From a virus: DNA of 35,816 nucleotides. Below, piece by piece: positions 6,719-13,015 of the stretch. Each line of letters begins with the position of its first letter. Within the stretch, counting starts at the first letter, position 1. Location: IMG/VR virus record IMGVR_UViG_3300009550_000033, positions 1-35,816 of that record; one strand, given 5' to 3'. The notes beneath the pieces are model-generated. The model did not search any database and had not been told where the DNA came from. It saw nothing but the letters and a program-made list of their open reading frames with translations. The translations under genes were made by a program, and so were the position numbers.

Positions 6719-9090
6719 GTTATGAAATAGGTTGATGAACGTGTAAGTAAAACATCTAACTCCCCAAGCGTTGGCTCTGGAGGTAGCGTTTGTATTTGGT
6801 TGTCTGTTAATTGTGCTTTTAATTCTGCCTTTAGTTTTGATAAACGATCTACTGAATACATATCAGCAAAGGTTTGTCTAACCGAGTCACGCAGTAAACT
6901 CATTTCAGACGGGGTAGTAACGAAACAATCGTGGATGCCAGCGATATTTTCGACTCCTTGTATTGAAGCATGAATTGTAGAAAATGCCATATGACTTGCA
7001 TCAAAACTATGTAATATATTTGCTGAGATAGCGTGACCCATCTTCCTTGTATTAAGTTCTGGTGTATCTTCGTTTGTTCTTATATCCAAATAAACATCAG
7101 ATAAATATTTAAGTTGGATTCTTATTTTCTTTGGATCGTAATACTTTTGTTCGACATATAAACCAGTAGGGCTAGTCCATGTTACTGCTTTGTTTACCTT
7201 ACCTAACTCTCTAGCTACAGCTTTAAACCATTTCATTGCTACGTATGCTGGAGCTATAGCTTTAGCTGACTCTTGAAATAAAAGAGTAGCCATATAATTC
7301 ATAGCACTCATGCTACCTTTACCTCTTGTCCAGCTGTTCTTACCTAATAGTTTTGTTGATCGTTCCTGTGCCCAGCTGTATGCATAGTGATAGAAGGCAC
7401 TATTAGTAGCCGAGTATGGTGCTGTCATTACGCAAGGTTTAGTTAATGATCTATCTACGTTTAGCATTAACCATTTAGCTGCTCGTGGGTCATCACTATC
7501 TATAAGTCTTTGGTTTATCTGTGATGCTACTTCGCTGTATATATCTTGTGGTCTATCTGAATTAATTAGGTTAACTTTTTCTCCCATTACTTTGGAACGT
7601 AGCAGTCCGCTGTAGTGCTGAATAGAACTACAAGTGCAGTCAAGGTGGCAGGGAAGCTGACATAAATATCTATCTGGTTCTTTGTTATAAAGATAGATTG
7701 CCCTGCAAAAAGCAAGAAAACTCCAAGCCTTATCAGCCCGCATCCATAGTTCTGGTGCAGCCCAGCAATCTCTTCCAATGGCATAAATGTTTTTTAAATT
7801 ATTATTAACCCAATCAATCTTTGTTTGAAAGTCTTGTTTTATACCAAACATATTTGCACCATGTATCTTTAACCAGTTCAAATTCTCTTCTGTTTTTATC
7901 AGCTTGCCATTAGTAAATTGTAGTAGCGATCTTGATATGTCATTACCTTGTGCATTTAAGAAGGGAACTCTATCGTAAACCCTGCCTCGAAAGTCTAGTT
8001 GTTTAGGAAAGTACAGGTTAGGTTCGTCTTTGTATTTCTCAGCCATCCATAATGTTTTTGCTATACCAATACGACTACCTTTTGTTTGGTTATTCTTTTC
8101 TATTATTCTTTTGCATTGCATCTTCCATTTAATTACTTGCGGATCATCCTCGTTTAAATGTTTTGGGTATGGAGGTACAGCATATCCTTCTCTTGGTAAC
8201 AAACAACCTATCTCTAAGTTATTATTATATGCCTCTAATATCTGCTCTAACATATACTTATTAACACACATACTTACATCCCCTTGTATGTTTGCAACAT
8301 CATAAAACGTAGTAGTTGCTATGGGTTTGCTTGCTATTTCTTTATTGTTACTTTTAAAAAGATTAAACTTTATGTTCTCATTATAGTAGCCTCCATCGTA
8401 AGGGTTAGTCCAATGTTTAGGTTTAATTAGCAGCGGTAAAAAATTAGGGGTGTGTATTTTTAAGTCGGTGTTTATTTTCTTGACCCATTCCATGCACTTG
8501 TCGGTTGCCCTGACCATTCTTCTGGAGGTATTTAAATTTTTTTCTAAATATATTTCTATCAATCCAGTATATTTTTGTATTAGTTCGACCATGAATAGGC
8601 CACTTGCCATACGTTGGCGAGCGTTCCAGTATTCAGTATTAACCATTGAGTTAATTAAAAAAATTTTATATCTTTTCTTATGTTTACCTCTCTTGTATTT
8701 ACTTAGCTCACTATCGGTAGCCCTGTCTAGCATTGTCTCTATCCATATCTTTTCGATAACACTAGCTGCTATCTGGTGCAGGGTAGGAGTGCTGGAAAGA
8801 GTATCGACTACTGTTCTTATAGCTGCTGCTGCTACTTGTTGGGGTGGTAACTCTAATAAAGGGGTGAGCATTGCGTAGTTAGTGCCAGCTTTACCGCTCT
8901 CAATCTTCCTCCTGATGGCTCGCAAGTGGTTAACTATTATGTCCACATTAAAAGAACACAGAGCCTCGCCATAAATGGTGAGTGACTCCATGCCCTTAGT
9001 TTGTTTTTTGTTTTGATTAGACCTAACTCTGTTCTGACCCAAGTTAAGCATTAACTCTTCGTTGTTAAGTTGGTCGTTAAGTGACCGCAT
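6715..9090 (-). CDS. Single-subunit DNA-dependent RNA polymerase (T7 gp1-like)
   Basis: A 791-residue polymerase (T7 gp1 is 883; most of the difference is at the N-terminus). Palm and fingers motifs are intact: LIKPKHWTNPYDGGYY (about 220-240); motif A DCTCSSIQHYSG (near 484, catalytic Asp); motif B with SLTKPCVMTAPYSAT (about 549-563, the Lys and Tyr of the O helix); ANILHSFDASHMAFS; motif C AGIHDCFVTTP (about 717-726, catalytic Asp). It should transcribe phage middle and late genes from phage-specific promoters. The start overlaps the stop of an upstream ribbon-helix-helix gene by TAATG, so the two are translationally coupled; the 3' end abuts SSB. The shortened N-terminal domain, which contacts promoter and nascent RNA in T7, suggests a different promoter. 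Confidence 0.97.
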   Translation of the reverse strand: MRSLNDQLNNEELMLNLGQNRVRSNQNKKQTKGMESLTIYGEALCSFNVDIIVNHLRAIRRKIESGKAGTNYAMLTPLLELPPQQVAAAAIRTVVDTLSSTPTLHQIAASVIEKIWIETMLDRATDSELSKYKRGKHKKRYKIFLINSMVNTEYWNARQRMASGLFMVELIQKYTGLIEIYLEKNLNTSRRMVRATDKCMEWVKKINTDLKIHTPNFLPLLIKPKHWTNPYDGGYYNENIKFNLFKSNNKEIASKPIATTTFYDVANIQGDVSMCVNKYMLEQILEAYNNNLEIGCLLPREGYAVPPYPKHLNEDDPQVIKWKMQCKRIIEKNNQTKGSRIGIAKTLWMAEKYKDEPNLYFPKQLDFRGRVYDRVPFLNAQGNDISRSLLQFTNGKLIKTEENLNWLKIHGANMFGIKQDFQTKIDWVNNNLKNIYAIGRDCWAAPELWMRADKAWSFLAFCRAIYLYNKEPDRYLCQLPCHLDCTCSSIQHYSGLLRSKVMGEKVNLINSDRPQDIYSEVASQINQRLIDSDDPRAAKWLMLNVDRSLTKPCVMTAPYSATNSAFYHYAYSWAQERSTKLLGKNSWTRGKGSMSAMNYMATLLFQESAKAIAPAYVAMKWFKAVARELGKVNKAVTWTSPTGLYVEQKYYDPKKIRIQLKYLSDVYLDIRTNEDTPELNTRKMGHAISANILHSFDASHMAFSTIHASIQGVENIAGIHDCFVTTPSEMSLLRDSVRQTFADMYSVDRLSKLKAELKAQLTDNQIQTLPPEPTLGELDVLLTRSSTYFIT

Positions 9091-9263
9091 TAACTCCAGA
9101 ACTCTAGCTTGTTATCGAAGTTTGTTTCCAGCCATTCAGTTATAACTCTTTTAGATAGCTCGGCTCTAGTAATGCCTTGCTTTTCTGCAAGAGTATCTAA
9201 CTTATCGCATACTTGTGGAGGTAAAAATGCCTGTAATTTTTTACTTTCATTTTCTTGCGTCAT
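9090..9263 (-). CDS. Ribbon-helix-helix (CopG/Arc-type) small DNA-binding protein
   Basis: A 57-residue protein: a short N-terminal tail, a beta strand KLQAFLPPQVCDKLDTLAEK, then helix-turn-helix-like EKQGITRAELSKRVITEWLE. This is the classic RHH layout (strand, helix A, turn with Gly-Ile-Thr, helix B). Such proteins dimerise and bind DNA as repressors or antitoxins. It starts inside the end of the 9247-9585 gene (17-base overlap) and its TAA overlaps the RNA polymerase ATG, so it is made together with the polymerase. No toxin partner is visible. It could control the early block or the switch away from host promoters. Confidence 0.72.
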   Translation of the reverse strand: MTQENESKKLQAFLPPQVCDKLDTLAEKQGITRAELSKRVITEWLETNFDNKLEFWS

Positions 9264-9585
9264 CAAAAAACCTCCTAGCTGTAGCCCATACTAACTTTAC
9301 TATTGGATACATAGCTACTCTATGTTCAACATCTGAATACTGTTGTTTAAGAAACTCGTTCATAGCTCTATCGCTAGACTCGTCAGCAGTTTCAATAGTA
9401 ACTGGATTGTCAGGCAGCATACACCAGTAGATAGCTTGGCTTGGTATGTAGTCATAGCTATGACTTATCCATTGACCATTAGGGCAGTACTCATCTTTGC
9501 CTGTAAAATACAGGACTTGTCCAGCGTTGTTAGCGTGTGCTTTATCTGGTTTTTTTGTTGTTACTTTGTATAACTGATTGTCCAT
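9247..9585 (-). CDS. Hypothetical early protein
   Basis: A 112-residue soluble protein starting MDNQLYKVTTKKPDKAHANN, with a central aromatic/polar stretch (YDYIPSQAIYWCMLPDNP) and a basic C-terminus (ARRFFDDARK). It has no recognisable motif. It precedes the RHH and RNA polymerase genes and overlaps RHH by 17 bases, so it belongs to the same operon. A hairpin (9621-9638) lies just upstream, and the ribosome site is weak (AAAAGAAA). It could be a small host-takeover protein, by position only. Confidence 0.65.
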   Translation of the reverse strand: MDNQLYKVTTKKPDKAHANNAGQVLYFTGKDEYCPNGQWISHSYDYIPSQAIYWCMLPDNPVTIETADESSDRAMNEFLKQQYSDVEHRVAMYPIVKLVWATARRFFDDARK

Positions 9586-9620
9586 TTTCTTTTAGTAGTA
9601 GATTGAATTTAGAATTTAAT

Positions 9621-9638
9621 CCTAGTGTGATAACTAGG
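9621..9638 (-). terminator. Small hairpin between early genes (weak terminator or processing site)
   Basis: On the minus strand CCTAGT and ACTAGG form a perfect 6-base-pair stem with a 6-base loop, followed by an A/T-rich run ATTAAATT. It lies between the 9669 gene and the 9247 gene. The stem is short and the following sequence is not a clean U tract, so attenuation or RNA processing is as likely as termination. Confidence 0.35.
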
Positions 9639-9668
9639 TGTGATGTTAATAGTACTAAACATATAAAA

Positions 9669-9863
9669 TTAAACCGCATTTGTTTCCTTTTTTAAATACA
9701 GTTTGACCTCATAAATTTCTTTATAAGGGATCTTGCTTTTCATAAAGCTAGATAATGCCTCGTATAAGTTAACTCCTTTTTGTATGTAGCCCTCGACATT
9801 ACCTGTCGAGAGACTACTAAAGATAATTTCATACGATTTCATTTCTTTATTAACTATCTGCAT
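9669..9863 (-). CDS. Hypothetical early protein, 64 residues
   Basis: A 64-residue Lys- and Tyr-rich protein starting MQIVNKEMKSYEIIF and ending LYLKKETNAV. It overlaps the upstream gene by 10 bases and is followed by an 83-base gap with a hairpin. It has no family motif. Its place in the early cluster and its overlap support it being real. An internal Met at position 8 is an alternative start. Confidence 0.6.
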   Translation of the reverse strand: MQIVNKEMKSYEIIFSSLSTGNVEGYIQKGVNLYEALSSFMKSKIPYKEIYEVKLYLKKETNAV

Positions 9864-10192
9864 GAGTTGACCATCTCCACTATGGGTATAAGATCCTCAA
9901 TTATATGCTTAATTAATAAATTTCTAGCCTTAACTGAATCATCTGGTAACACTATCGCCATGTCCGTATTGCCTGAGAGATTGTTAACAACCCCTAAGAT
10001 ATAGGTTAGACGTTGCACTTGCGTATGCCATAAAGGATTCTCTTTTAATAACTTAAGGAGTTCGATGTCATTAGCACCGATCTCTCTTAAATAATCCGAG
10101 TCTTTGTACTCTTTTGTATCTGAAAACATCCATCTATCGTTAATAATTCCGTACTCCAGATGGATACGTTTAAACTTTTCATCTAATCCCAT
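9854..10192 (-). CDS. Hypothetical early protein, 112 residues
   Basis: A 112-residue mostly helical, slightly acidic soluble protein. It begins MGLDEKFKRIHLEYGIINDRW and has a long leucine-rich helical region (NDIELLKLLKENPLW). No known motif was found. The start lies one base after the stop of the 10194-10367 gene, and a GGAGG sequence at that gene's end serves as its ribosome site, showing operon coupling. Confidence 0.65.
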   Translation of the reverse strand: MGLDEKFKRIHLEYGIINDRWMFSDTKEYKDSDYLREIGANDIELLKLLKENPLWHTQVQRLTYILGVVNNLSGNTDMAIVLPDDSVKARNLLIKHIIEDLIPIVEMVNSCR

Positions 10193-10193
10193 G

Positions 10194-10367
10194 TTAATCC
10201 TCCCATTTTTGTAGGTTTACTTTTAAATCCCAAGTCATTGAACAATACTTGGTGTTATCCCAGATAGAACCCATTACCGCCTCAACGATAATGTTATTTA
10301 TTTCTTCAACTGATTGCTTGCTCATGTGGTGCTTATCGAAGTCGGGAAAGTGTGTAAATTGTGGCAT
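10194..10367 (-). CDS. Hypothetical early protein, 57 residues
   Basis: A 57-residue protein starting MPQFTHFPDFDKHHMSKQSV and ending with DLKVNLQKWED. Its ATG overlaps the stop of the upstream gene as TAATG, and its end provides GGAGG for the next gene. No family was recognised. His and Trp content is notable (HH near 13-14). It is supported mainly by tight packing on both sides in an otherwise unexplained gap. Confidence 0.6.
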   Translation of the reverse strand: MPQFTHFPDFDKHHMSKQSVEEINNIIVEAVMGSIWDNTKYCSMTWDLKVNLQKWED

Positions 10368-10660
10368 TACTTTAACCCCTTCTTTTTATATACAACCGCA
10401 TAGCTGCATGATTCTGCTAGCTCTGGGTTAAGGACGTTTTCGCAGAACTTGTCATACTCTGGCTCTAACCAGCTTTCAAGTTCCTCTTTCTTGTCTGTAT
10501 AGCAACTAACCTTTAAGTCGCTGCCTCTTCTTACATAATCGAGGTCGATAGCTTGTACTAACTCCTCATAATCGCAGTCGATTGTAAAAATTACCCTGTA
10601 ATTCCAGCCATGATCTACTTGATCTGTTGAAATTGGATAATCGCATAGTGACATTGGCAT
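10367..10660 (-). CDS. Hypothetical early protein, 97 residues
   Basis: A 97-residue acidic protein starting MPMSLCDYPISTDQVDHGWN, with alternating strand-like segments (YRVIFTIDCDYEELVQ; DLKVSCYTDKKEEL; SYAVVYKKKG) that suggest a small alpha/beta fold. It has no catalytic motif. Start and stop both overlap neighbouring genes by TAATG. Small acidic early proteins in phages often bind host enzymes, but nothing here shows a target. Confidence 0.65.
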   Translation of the reverse strand: MPMSLCDYPISTDQVDHGWNYRVIFTIDCDYEELVQAIDLDYVRRGSDLKVSCYTDKKEELESWLEPEYDKFCENVLNPELAESCSYAVVYKKKGLK

Positions 10661-10797
10661 TAGTCTTCCTCCTGATTGTTTCTATAAAATTTGTAAGTGT
10701 TTGATTCGTTATCGGCTGCTAATCTTACCCAATTATTAGGGCATTGATTCAACCAATCGTGGAACTCTTGTTCCATTAAATGATCTGTATGTTTCAT
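10660..10797 (-). CDS. Small conserved-type protein (FHDWLNQCP motif), 45 residues
   Basis: A 45-residue protein starting MKHTDHLMEQEFHDWLNQCP. The pattern F-x-x-W-L-x-x-C-P followed by a short acidic strand (TYKFYRN) resembles very small unassigned proteins in marine T4- and T7-like phages. Its ATG overlaps the upstream stop as ATGA and its stop overlaps the next start as TAATG. An AGGAGG near its 3' end serves the next gene. Function is unknown. Confidence 0.6.
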   Translation of the reverse strand: MKHTDHLMEQEFHDWLNQCPNNWVRLAADNESNTYKFYRNNQEED

Positions 10798-11144
10798 GTG
10801 ACCACCTGTAAAGATTCGATTAATTTAAAAGGTTTACACCCTTTGTACTGGTTGTAATAGTCATTCTTATAAGAGTCCGACTCTTTGTCTATTACATCTG
10901 GATCTCTTAACTGGTATCCATCCCAAGCCCAGCGTTCGCTGTCGTGTATGTCGAATATGTGGACAGTCATTATCTGCCACCCCAACAAACTGTTATCCCG
11001 CTTGGCTTTTCTTACTGCTTTTGTAGCGTGGATTATGTTTGGATCGTGGCCTGATGACCACGCTATGGATGTTCCACTATTCCAAGCAGTAACAGCGAGT
11101 ATTCTTCTCGGCTGTTGTTCATACTTGATTTTCTTTTTACTCAT
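10794..11144 (-). CDS. Hypothetical early protein, 116 residues
   Basis: A 116-residue protein starting MSKKKIKYEQQPRRILAVTA. Its middle contains IMTVHIFDIHDSERWAWDGY, and its C-terminal half is Tyr/Lys/Asp-rich. The ribosome site is clear: AGGAG, 7 bases, ATG. A T7-promoter-like repeat ends only about 15 bases upstream, which would give a very short leader and suggests this gene begins a transcription unit. No family was recognised. Confidence 0.68.
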   Translation of the reverse strand: MSKKKIKYEQQPRRILAVTAWNSGTSIAWSSGHDPNIIHATKAVRKAKRDNSLLGWQIMTVHIFDIHDSERWAWDGYQLRDPDVIDKESDSYKNDYYNQYKGCKPFKLIESLQVVT

Positions 11145-11159
11145 TAATTCTCCTGTTTT

Positions 11160-11171
11160 GTAGTGAGTTGA
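11160..11171 (-). promoter_or_regulatory. T7-promoter-like repeat, copy B
   Basis: Reading the minus strand, TCAACTCACTAC sits just upstream of the ribosome site of the 10794-11144 gene. Ten bases (CAACTCACTA) differ from the T7 promoter core CGACTCACTA at one position. Two more copies at 12030-12041 and 12571-12582 have the same orientation. It is a candidate site for the phage RNA polymerase. A protein-binding site is the main alternative. Confidence 0.45.
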
Positions 11172-11173
11172 TA

Positions 11174-11193
11174 AGTAGTTTAAAAAAACTACT
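11174..11193. other. Inverted repeat, 8-bp stem
   Basis: AGTAGTTT and AAACTACT flank a 4-base A loop, a perfect 8-base-pair hairpin on either strand. It is directly upstream (minus-strand sense) of promoter-like copy B. There is no U tract after it on the minus strand, so an operator or RNA structure is more likely than a terminator. Confidence 0.4.
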
Positions 11194-11240
11194 CATTTAT
11201 AGAAGACCTATAAAAGTGTAGTTTTTGGAAGGTACAAAGA

Positions 11241-11285
11241 CCCTTGAAAGAAATTTCAAAGGCCTTGTAGCTCCTTCTGGAGTTA
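11241..11285 (-). terminator. Tandem hairpins after the first two early genes
   Basis: Two stems follow one another on the minus strand. The first covers the stop codon of the 11283 gene (TAACTCC/GGAGCTA with an AGAA loop, one G-U pair). The second (TTGAAA/TTTCAA plus two outer G-C pairs across one mismatch, positions 11241-11262) is followed by TCTTTG. They could form an early terminator or attenuator ahead of the next promoter-like repeat. The short T run makes strong rho-independent termination doubtful. Confidence 0.4.
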
Positions 11286-11672
11286 GCTTTTACTCCATTG
11301 TTTGTGCTTTCTGTTAGGTATTGGCTCATGATGCCTACCGCACCAGTTCAAAGGCTCGCCATGATATAAGTCTTTTTTCTTACATCCTTTTATAATTCCA
11401 TAATTTAATTTGAAATTATAATAATTTTTGGCTTGCCAAGTTTGCATACTTTCTTTGTACCATCTGGAACTAGGGAATAAATGTTTTACAGCATCCATAC
11501 TTTCGTATAAATACTGTTCTTCGTACCCATTACCAAAAGGTATTTCAATTATCATTTCGTTTTCATGCTCGAGGTTAAGCACTACTCTTGATGAGAAATA
11601 AGAGACACCATTAATAGTGTCTCTCCATTCTTTACCAAAAACGTCAATAGTTTTAAGTTCAGATAAAAGCAT
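11283..11672 (-). CDS. Hypothetical early protein, 129 residues
   Basis: A 129-residue protein starting MLLSELKTIDVFGKEWRDTI. The N-terminal half is strand-rich (VSYFSSRVVLNLEHENEMIIEIPFG) and the C-terminal part is basic and His/Trp-rich (WCGRHHEPIPNRKHKQW). The Cys and His residues near the end could hold a metal, but no standard zinc-finger spacing is present. It overlaps the upstream gene by one base and is followed by two hairpins, which would make it the end of a two-gene unit. Confidence 0.66.
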   Translation of the reverse strand: MLLSELKTIDVFGKEWRDTINGVSYFSSRVVLNLEHENEMIIEIPFGNGYEEQYLYESMDAVKHLFPSSRWYKESMQTWQAKNYYNFKLNYGIIKGCKKKDLYHGEPLNWCGRHHEPIPNRKHKQWSKS

Positions 11673-12019
11673 TATTCATACCCTAAACTTGAAACTTCAA
11701 TCCCTATGGCTGGGCATAAGTCGCCATTTTCACTCCAAATATTAGAAGTTGCTACATGATCGAGAAAAGCTTGTAATGCTATTACTTGACCTCCAGAAGT
11801 GCCATTAATAGAAAAGTCATAAAACTTTGTCGCATTGGTTGGTTCGAATTTATACGGATAGATAGAAACATTTAAAAATCCTATTTTCCATTCATAAGGA
11901 ATTTTTCCATCTCCTCCATGATTTCTAACTGGTTGACCAAATAAGTTGACCAGCTGAGAAACTGAAGCTCTACAAGATCCAATTTTCCAACCTGTAATAC
12001 TGCTAATTGAAACAGTCAT
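11672..12019 (-). CDS. Hypothetical protein, first gene of the leftward early block
   Basis: A 115-residue protein starting MTVSISSITGWKIGSCRASV. The centre has aromatic strands (EWKIGFLNVSIYPYKFEP; FYDFSINGTSGG) and a helix (ALQAFLDHVATSN), giving an alpha/beta look. It is the first gene after the control region. Promoter-like copy C is about 10 bases upstream of the ATG, and a host-type promoter lies about 70 bases upstream. First-expressed phage genes often counter host defences, but no motif here supports a specific function. Confidence 0.65.
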   Translation of the reverse strand: MTVSISSITGWKIGSCRASVSQLVNLFGQPVRNHGGDGKIPYEWKIGFLNVSIYPYKFEPTNATKFYDFSINGTSGGQVIALQAFLDHVATSNIWSENGDLCPAIGIEVSSLGYE

Positions 12020-12029
12020 AATTAATTAC

Positions 12030-12041
12030 CTAGTGAGTTGA
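12030..12041 (-). promoter_or_regulatory. T7-promoter-like repeat, copy C
   Basis: Minus-strand TCAACTCACTAGG lies about 10 bases upstream of the first early gene. Its core, CAACTCACTA, equals copy B and is one base from the T7 core, and it is followed by GG as T7 promoters typically are (T7 has TATAGG). Transcription from the GG would give a leader of about a dozen bases. Confidence 0.45.
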
Positions 12042-12087
12042 ATAGATTGCAGCAGAATCCGTAAAGAATCCGCAGCAATCCAAATTA

Positions 12088-12116
12088 AATATAAATGATT
12101 TGTTGCTGGTTTGCAA
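12088..12116 (-). promoter_or_regulatory. Leftward sigma-70-type early promoter
   Basis: On the minus strand, TTGCAA (12111-12116) and TATATT (12088-12093) are separated by exactly 17 bases. They match the -35 and -10 consensus at 4/6 and 5/6 positions. Initiation near 12080 would lead straight into the early genes and RNA polymerase, which must be made by host polymerase first. Confidence 0.5.
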
Positions 12117-12155
12117 TTAATTATGCGTCCTATGTGTGATTTATACATAAATTAA

Positions 12156-12389
12156 AACCAAATAAGCACCAGAACCGACAATAAAACCCTAAAAACCCTT
12201 GTAGAACTGTCTAACGGACAGTACTCCCGACTAGGTTATGACTGCATTTATGGCTATTTATTGGATAAATTCTATAAATTGGACGTAATACAGGCCAGAT
12301 ATCAGAATAAATTAAAAAAATCATATGGGGGATTTTACAAAATTCTCATAGACGTTAAGCCGCTCAAATTTTTCTACCAAAAACTGTAA
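12156..12389 (+). pseudogene. Start-less open frame in the control region (possible gene remnant)
   Basis: A 77-codon stretch without stops lies in an otherwise non-coding, A/T-rich region, ending FYQKL at TAA 12387. It contains no ATG or GTG near its beginning. An ATG at 12123 in the same frame is cut off after 10 codons by TAA 12153. The predicted peptide is basic and Tyr/Lys/Leu-rich (about residues 23-60: YSRLGYDCIYGYLL and later ARYQNKLKKSYGGF). It may be a decayed gene or a chance open frame. Confidence 0.25.
12206..12222. repeat. Inverted repeat ACTGTC-N5-GACAGT
   Basis: A perfect 6-base dyad with a 5-base spacer, centred about 120 bases upstream of the leftward promoter. This symmetry suits a dimeric regulator such as the RHH protein, but no second copy was seen. 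Confidence 0.35.
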
Positions 12390-12396
12390 ATATCGG

Positions 12397-12438
12397 GATA
12401 GATAACTGATAGATAACTAATAGAAACTAATAGTAAGG
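12397..12438. repeat. Tandem 11-base repeats (iteron-like)
   Basis: Two perfect copies of GATAGATAACT (12397-12407, 12408-12418) are followed by two degenerate copies (AATAGAAACT, AATAGTAAGG). The near-helical period means a protein would bind on one face of the DNA. They lie 36 bases upstream of the rightward promoter. Confidence 0.55.
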
Positions 12439-12473
12439 AATGGATACCCTCTTCTATTGTGGAGAGCTAGTTA

Positions 12474-12501
12474 TAGACAGGGATTGCAGAGGTGTTATAT
12501 T
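12474..12501 (+). promoter_or_regulatory. Rightward sigma-70-type promoter with extended -10
   Basis: TAGACA (12474-12479, 5/6 to consensus), a 16-base spacer, and TATATT (12496-12501, 5/6) preceded by TGT, the extended -10 signature TGn. Initiation near 12508 would lead into the terminase genes. This is the best host-type promoter in the control region. Confidence 0.55.
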
Positions 12502-12541
12502 GTAGGTAAGCCATTATGTTTTGAACAAACCCGCAAAGCAG

Positions 12542-12589
12542 TCGTAATGGTTTTACGATGAGGTTTTTCTGTAGTGGGTTGAGCCTCAT
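12542..12589 (+). other. Leader hairpins upstream of small terminase
   Basis: TCGTAA/TTACGA (12542-12547 with 12553-12558) forms one stem, and ATGAGG/CCTCAT (12558-12563 with 12584-12589) a second with a 20-base loop holding promoter-like copy A on the opposite strand. They would lie in the 5' leader of the rightward transcript as an attenuator or processing site. Confidence 0.35.
12571..12582 (-). promoter_or_regulatory. T7-promoter-like repeat, copy A
   Basis: Minus-strand TCAACCCACTAC followed by AGAAAA resembles copy B (TCAACTCACTAC followed by AAAA). It would start leftward transcription across the whole control region toward the early genes. One base in the core differs from copies B and C. 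Confidence 0.35.
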
Positions 12590-12602
12590 TTAAAAAAAAA
12601 TT

Positions 12603-12839
12603 ATGGCAAAGAACGACACAAACGAAGTATTAAGCGATCTTCATGCTGGACTAGCTGGAGCGTTAAGTGAGTTATTGGTAAGTGGGGAAGCAAGTACCGC
12701 AGATTTAAATGTAATACGACAATTTTTAAAAGATAATCAGATAACAGCCCAGCCTGTAGAGGACACGCCATTTGGAGATTTAGCTAAGTCGTTACCTGAT
12801 ATAGAAAATGTAATAGAATTAAAGAAACGGAGTGCATAA
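12603..12839 (+). CDS. terS: Small terminase subunit (T7 gp18-like DNA maturase A)
   Basis: A 78-residue protein (T7 gp18 is 89). The N-terminal helix SDLHAGLAGALSELLVSGEA, then ADLNVIRQFLKDNQITAQP and the C-terminal LAKSLPD match the gp18 pattern. It recognises the concatemer and regulates the large subunit. It opens the rightward block, the reverse of T7 where terminase closes the genome. No Shine-Dalgarno is visible: an A tract precedes the ATG. Its stop overlaps the next start as TAATG. Confidence 0.88.
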   Translation: MAKNDTNEVLSDLHAGLAGALSELLVSGEASTADLNVIRQFLKDNQITAQPVEDTPFGDLAKSLPDIENVIELKKRSA

Positions 12840-13015
12840 TGTGTAGTGCTAAATTTGGAACTACTGACAAACCTTTTAGTAAAATTGATATGGTCGTTGG
12901 TTCTACAACTGGAGAAACATTTTCACAATATATAGATAGAACAGTAGGATTAAAATACTTTAGACCTCCAACAAAGAAACCAAAGGAAGAAAAATCAATT
13001 AAATATAGAGTATGA
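12839..13015 (+). CDS. Hypothetical protein between terminase subunits, 58 residues
   Basis: A 58-residue protein starting Met-Cys-Ser (MCSAKFGTTDKPFSKIDMVV) with a basic Pro/Lys-rich C-terminus (FRPPTKKPKEEK). Its start overlaps the small terminase stop (TAATG) and its TGA overlaps the large terminase ATG (ATGA), so it is almost certainly translated. It is one of four genes here beginning Met-Cys. No family was recognised; it could assist packaging or be a minor virion protein. Confidence 0.72.
   Translation: MCSAKFGTTDKPFSKIDMVVGSTTGETFSQYIDRTVGLKYFRPPTKKPKEEKSIKYRV

Larger units (their letters stand above)
12020..12602. promoter_or_regulatory. 583-base divergent control region
   Basis: No conventional gene is visible between the leftward and rightward blocks. 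The region holds promoter-like copy C (12030), a leftward host-type promoter (12088-12116), an open frame without a start (12156-12389), an inverted repeat (12206-12222), an A/T-rich patch (about 12305-12350), a tandem 11-base repeat (12397-12438), a rightward host-type promoter (12474-12501), and hairpins plus promoter-like copy A just before terminase (12542-12589). This is the most likely place for a replication origin and for the early/late switch. Confidence 0.6.

Noticed and set aside
8703-8718. CTCACTATCGG on the plus strand inside RNA polymerase
   Set aside because: It resembles a T7 promoter core but is antisense within a gene, leads to no plus-strand gene, and lacks the flanking bases of the other three copies.
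8450-8878. A 142-codon plus-strand frame opposite the RNA polymerase gene
   Set aside because: It is antisense to a region where the polymerase reads through continuously, its product is Leu/Ser/Ile-rich as expected for a shadow, and it has no ribosome site.
9621-9640. CACACTAGG as a fourth T7-promoter-like copy
   Set aside because: The match is only to the last few core bases and is fully explained as the arm of a perfect hairpin.
11137-11196. A 19-residue leader frame before the 10794-11144 gene
   Set aside because: It would span the promoter-like repeat and hairpin and lacks a ribosome site; probably chance.
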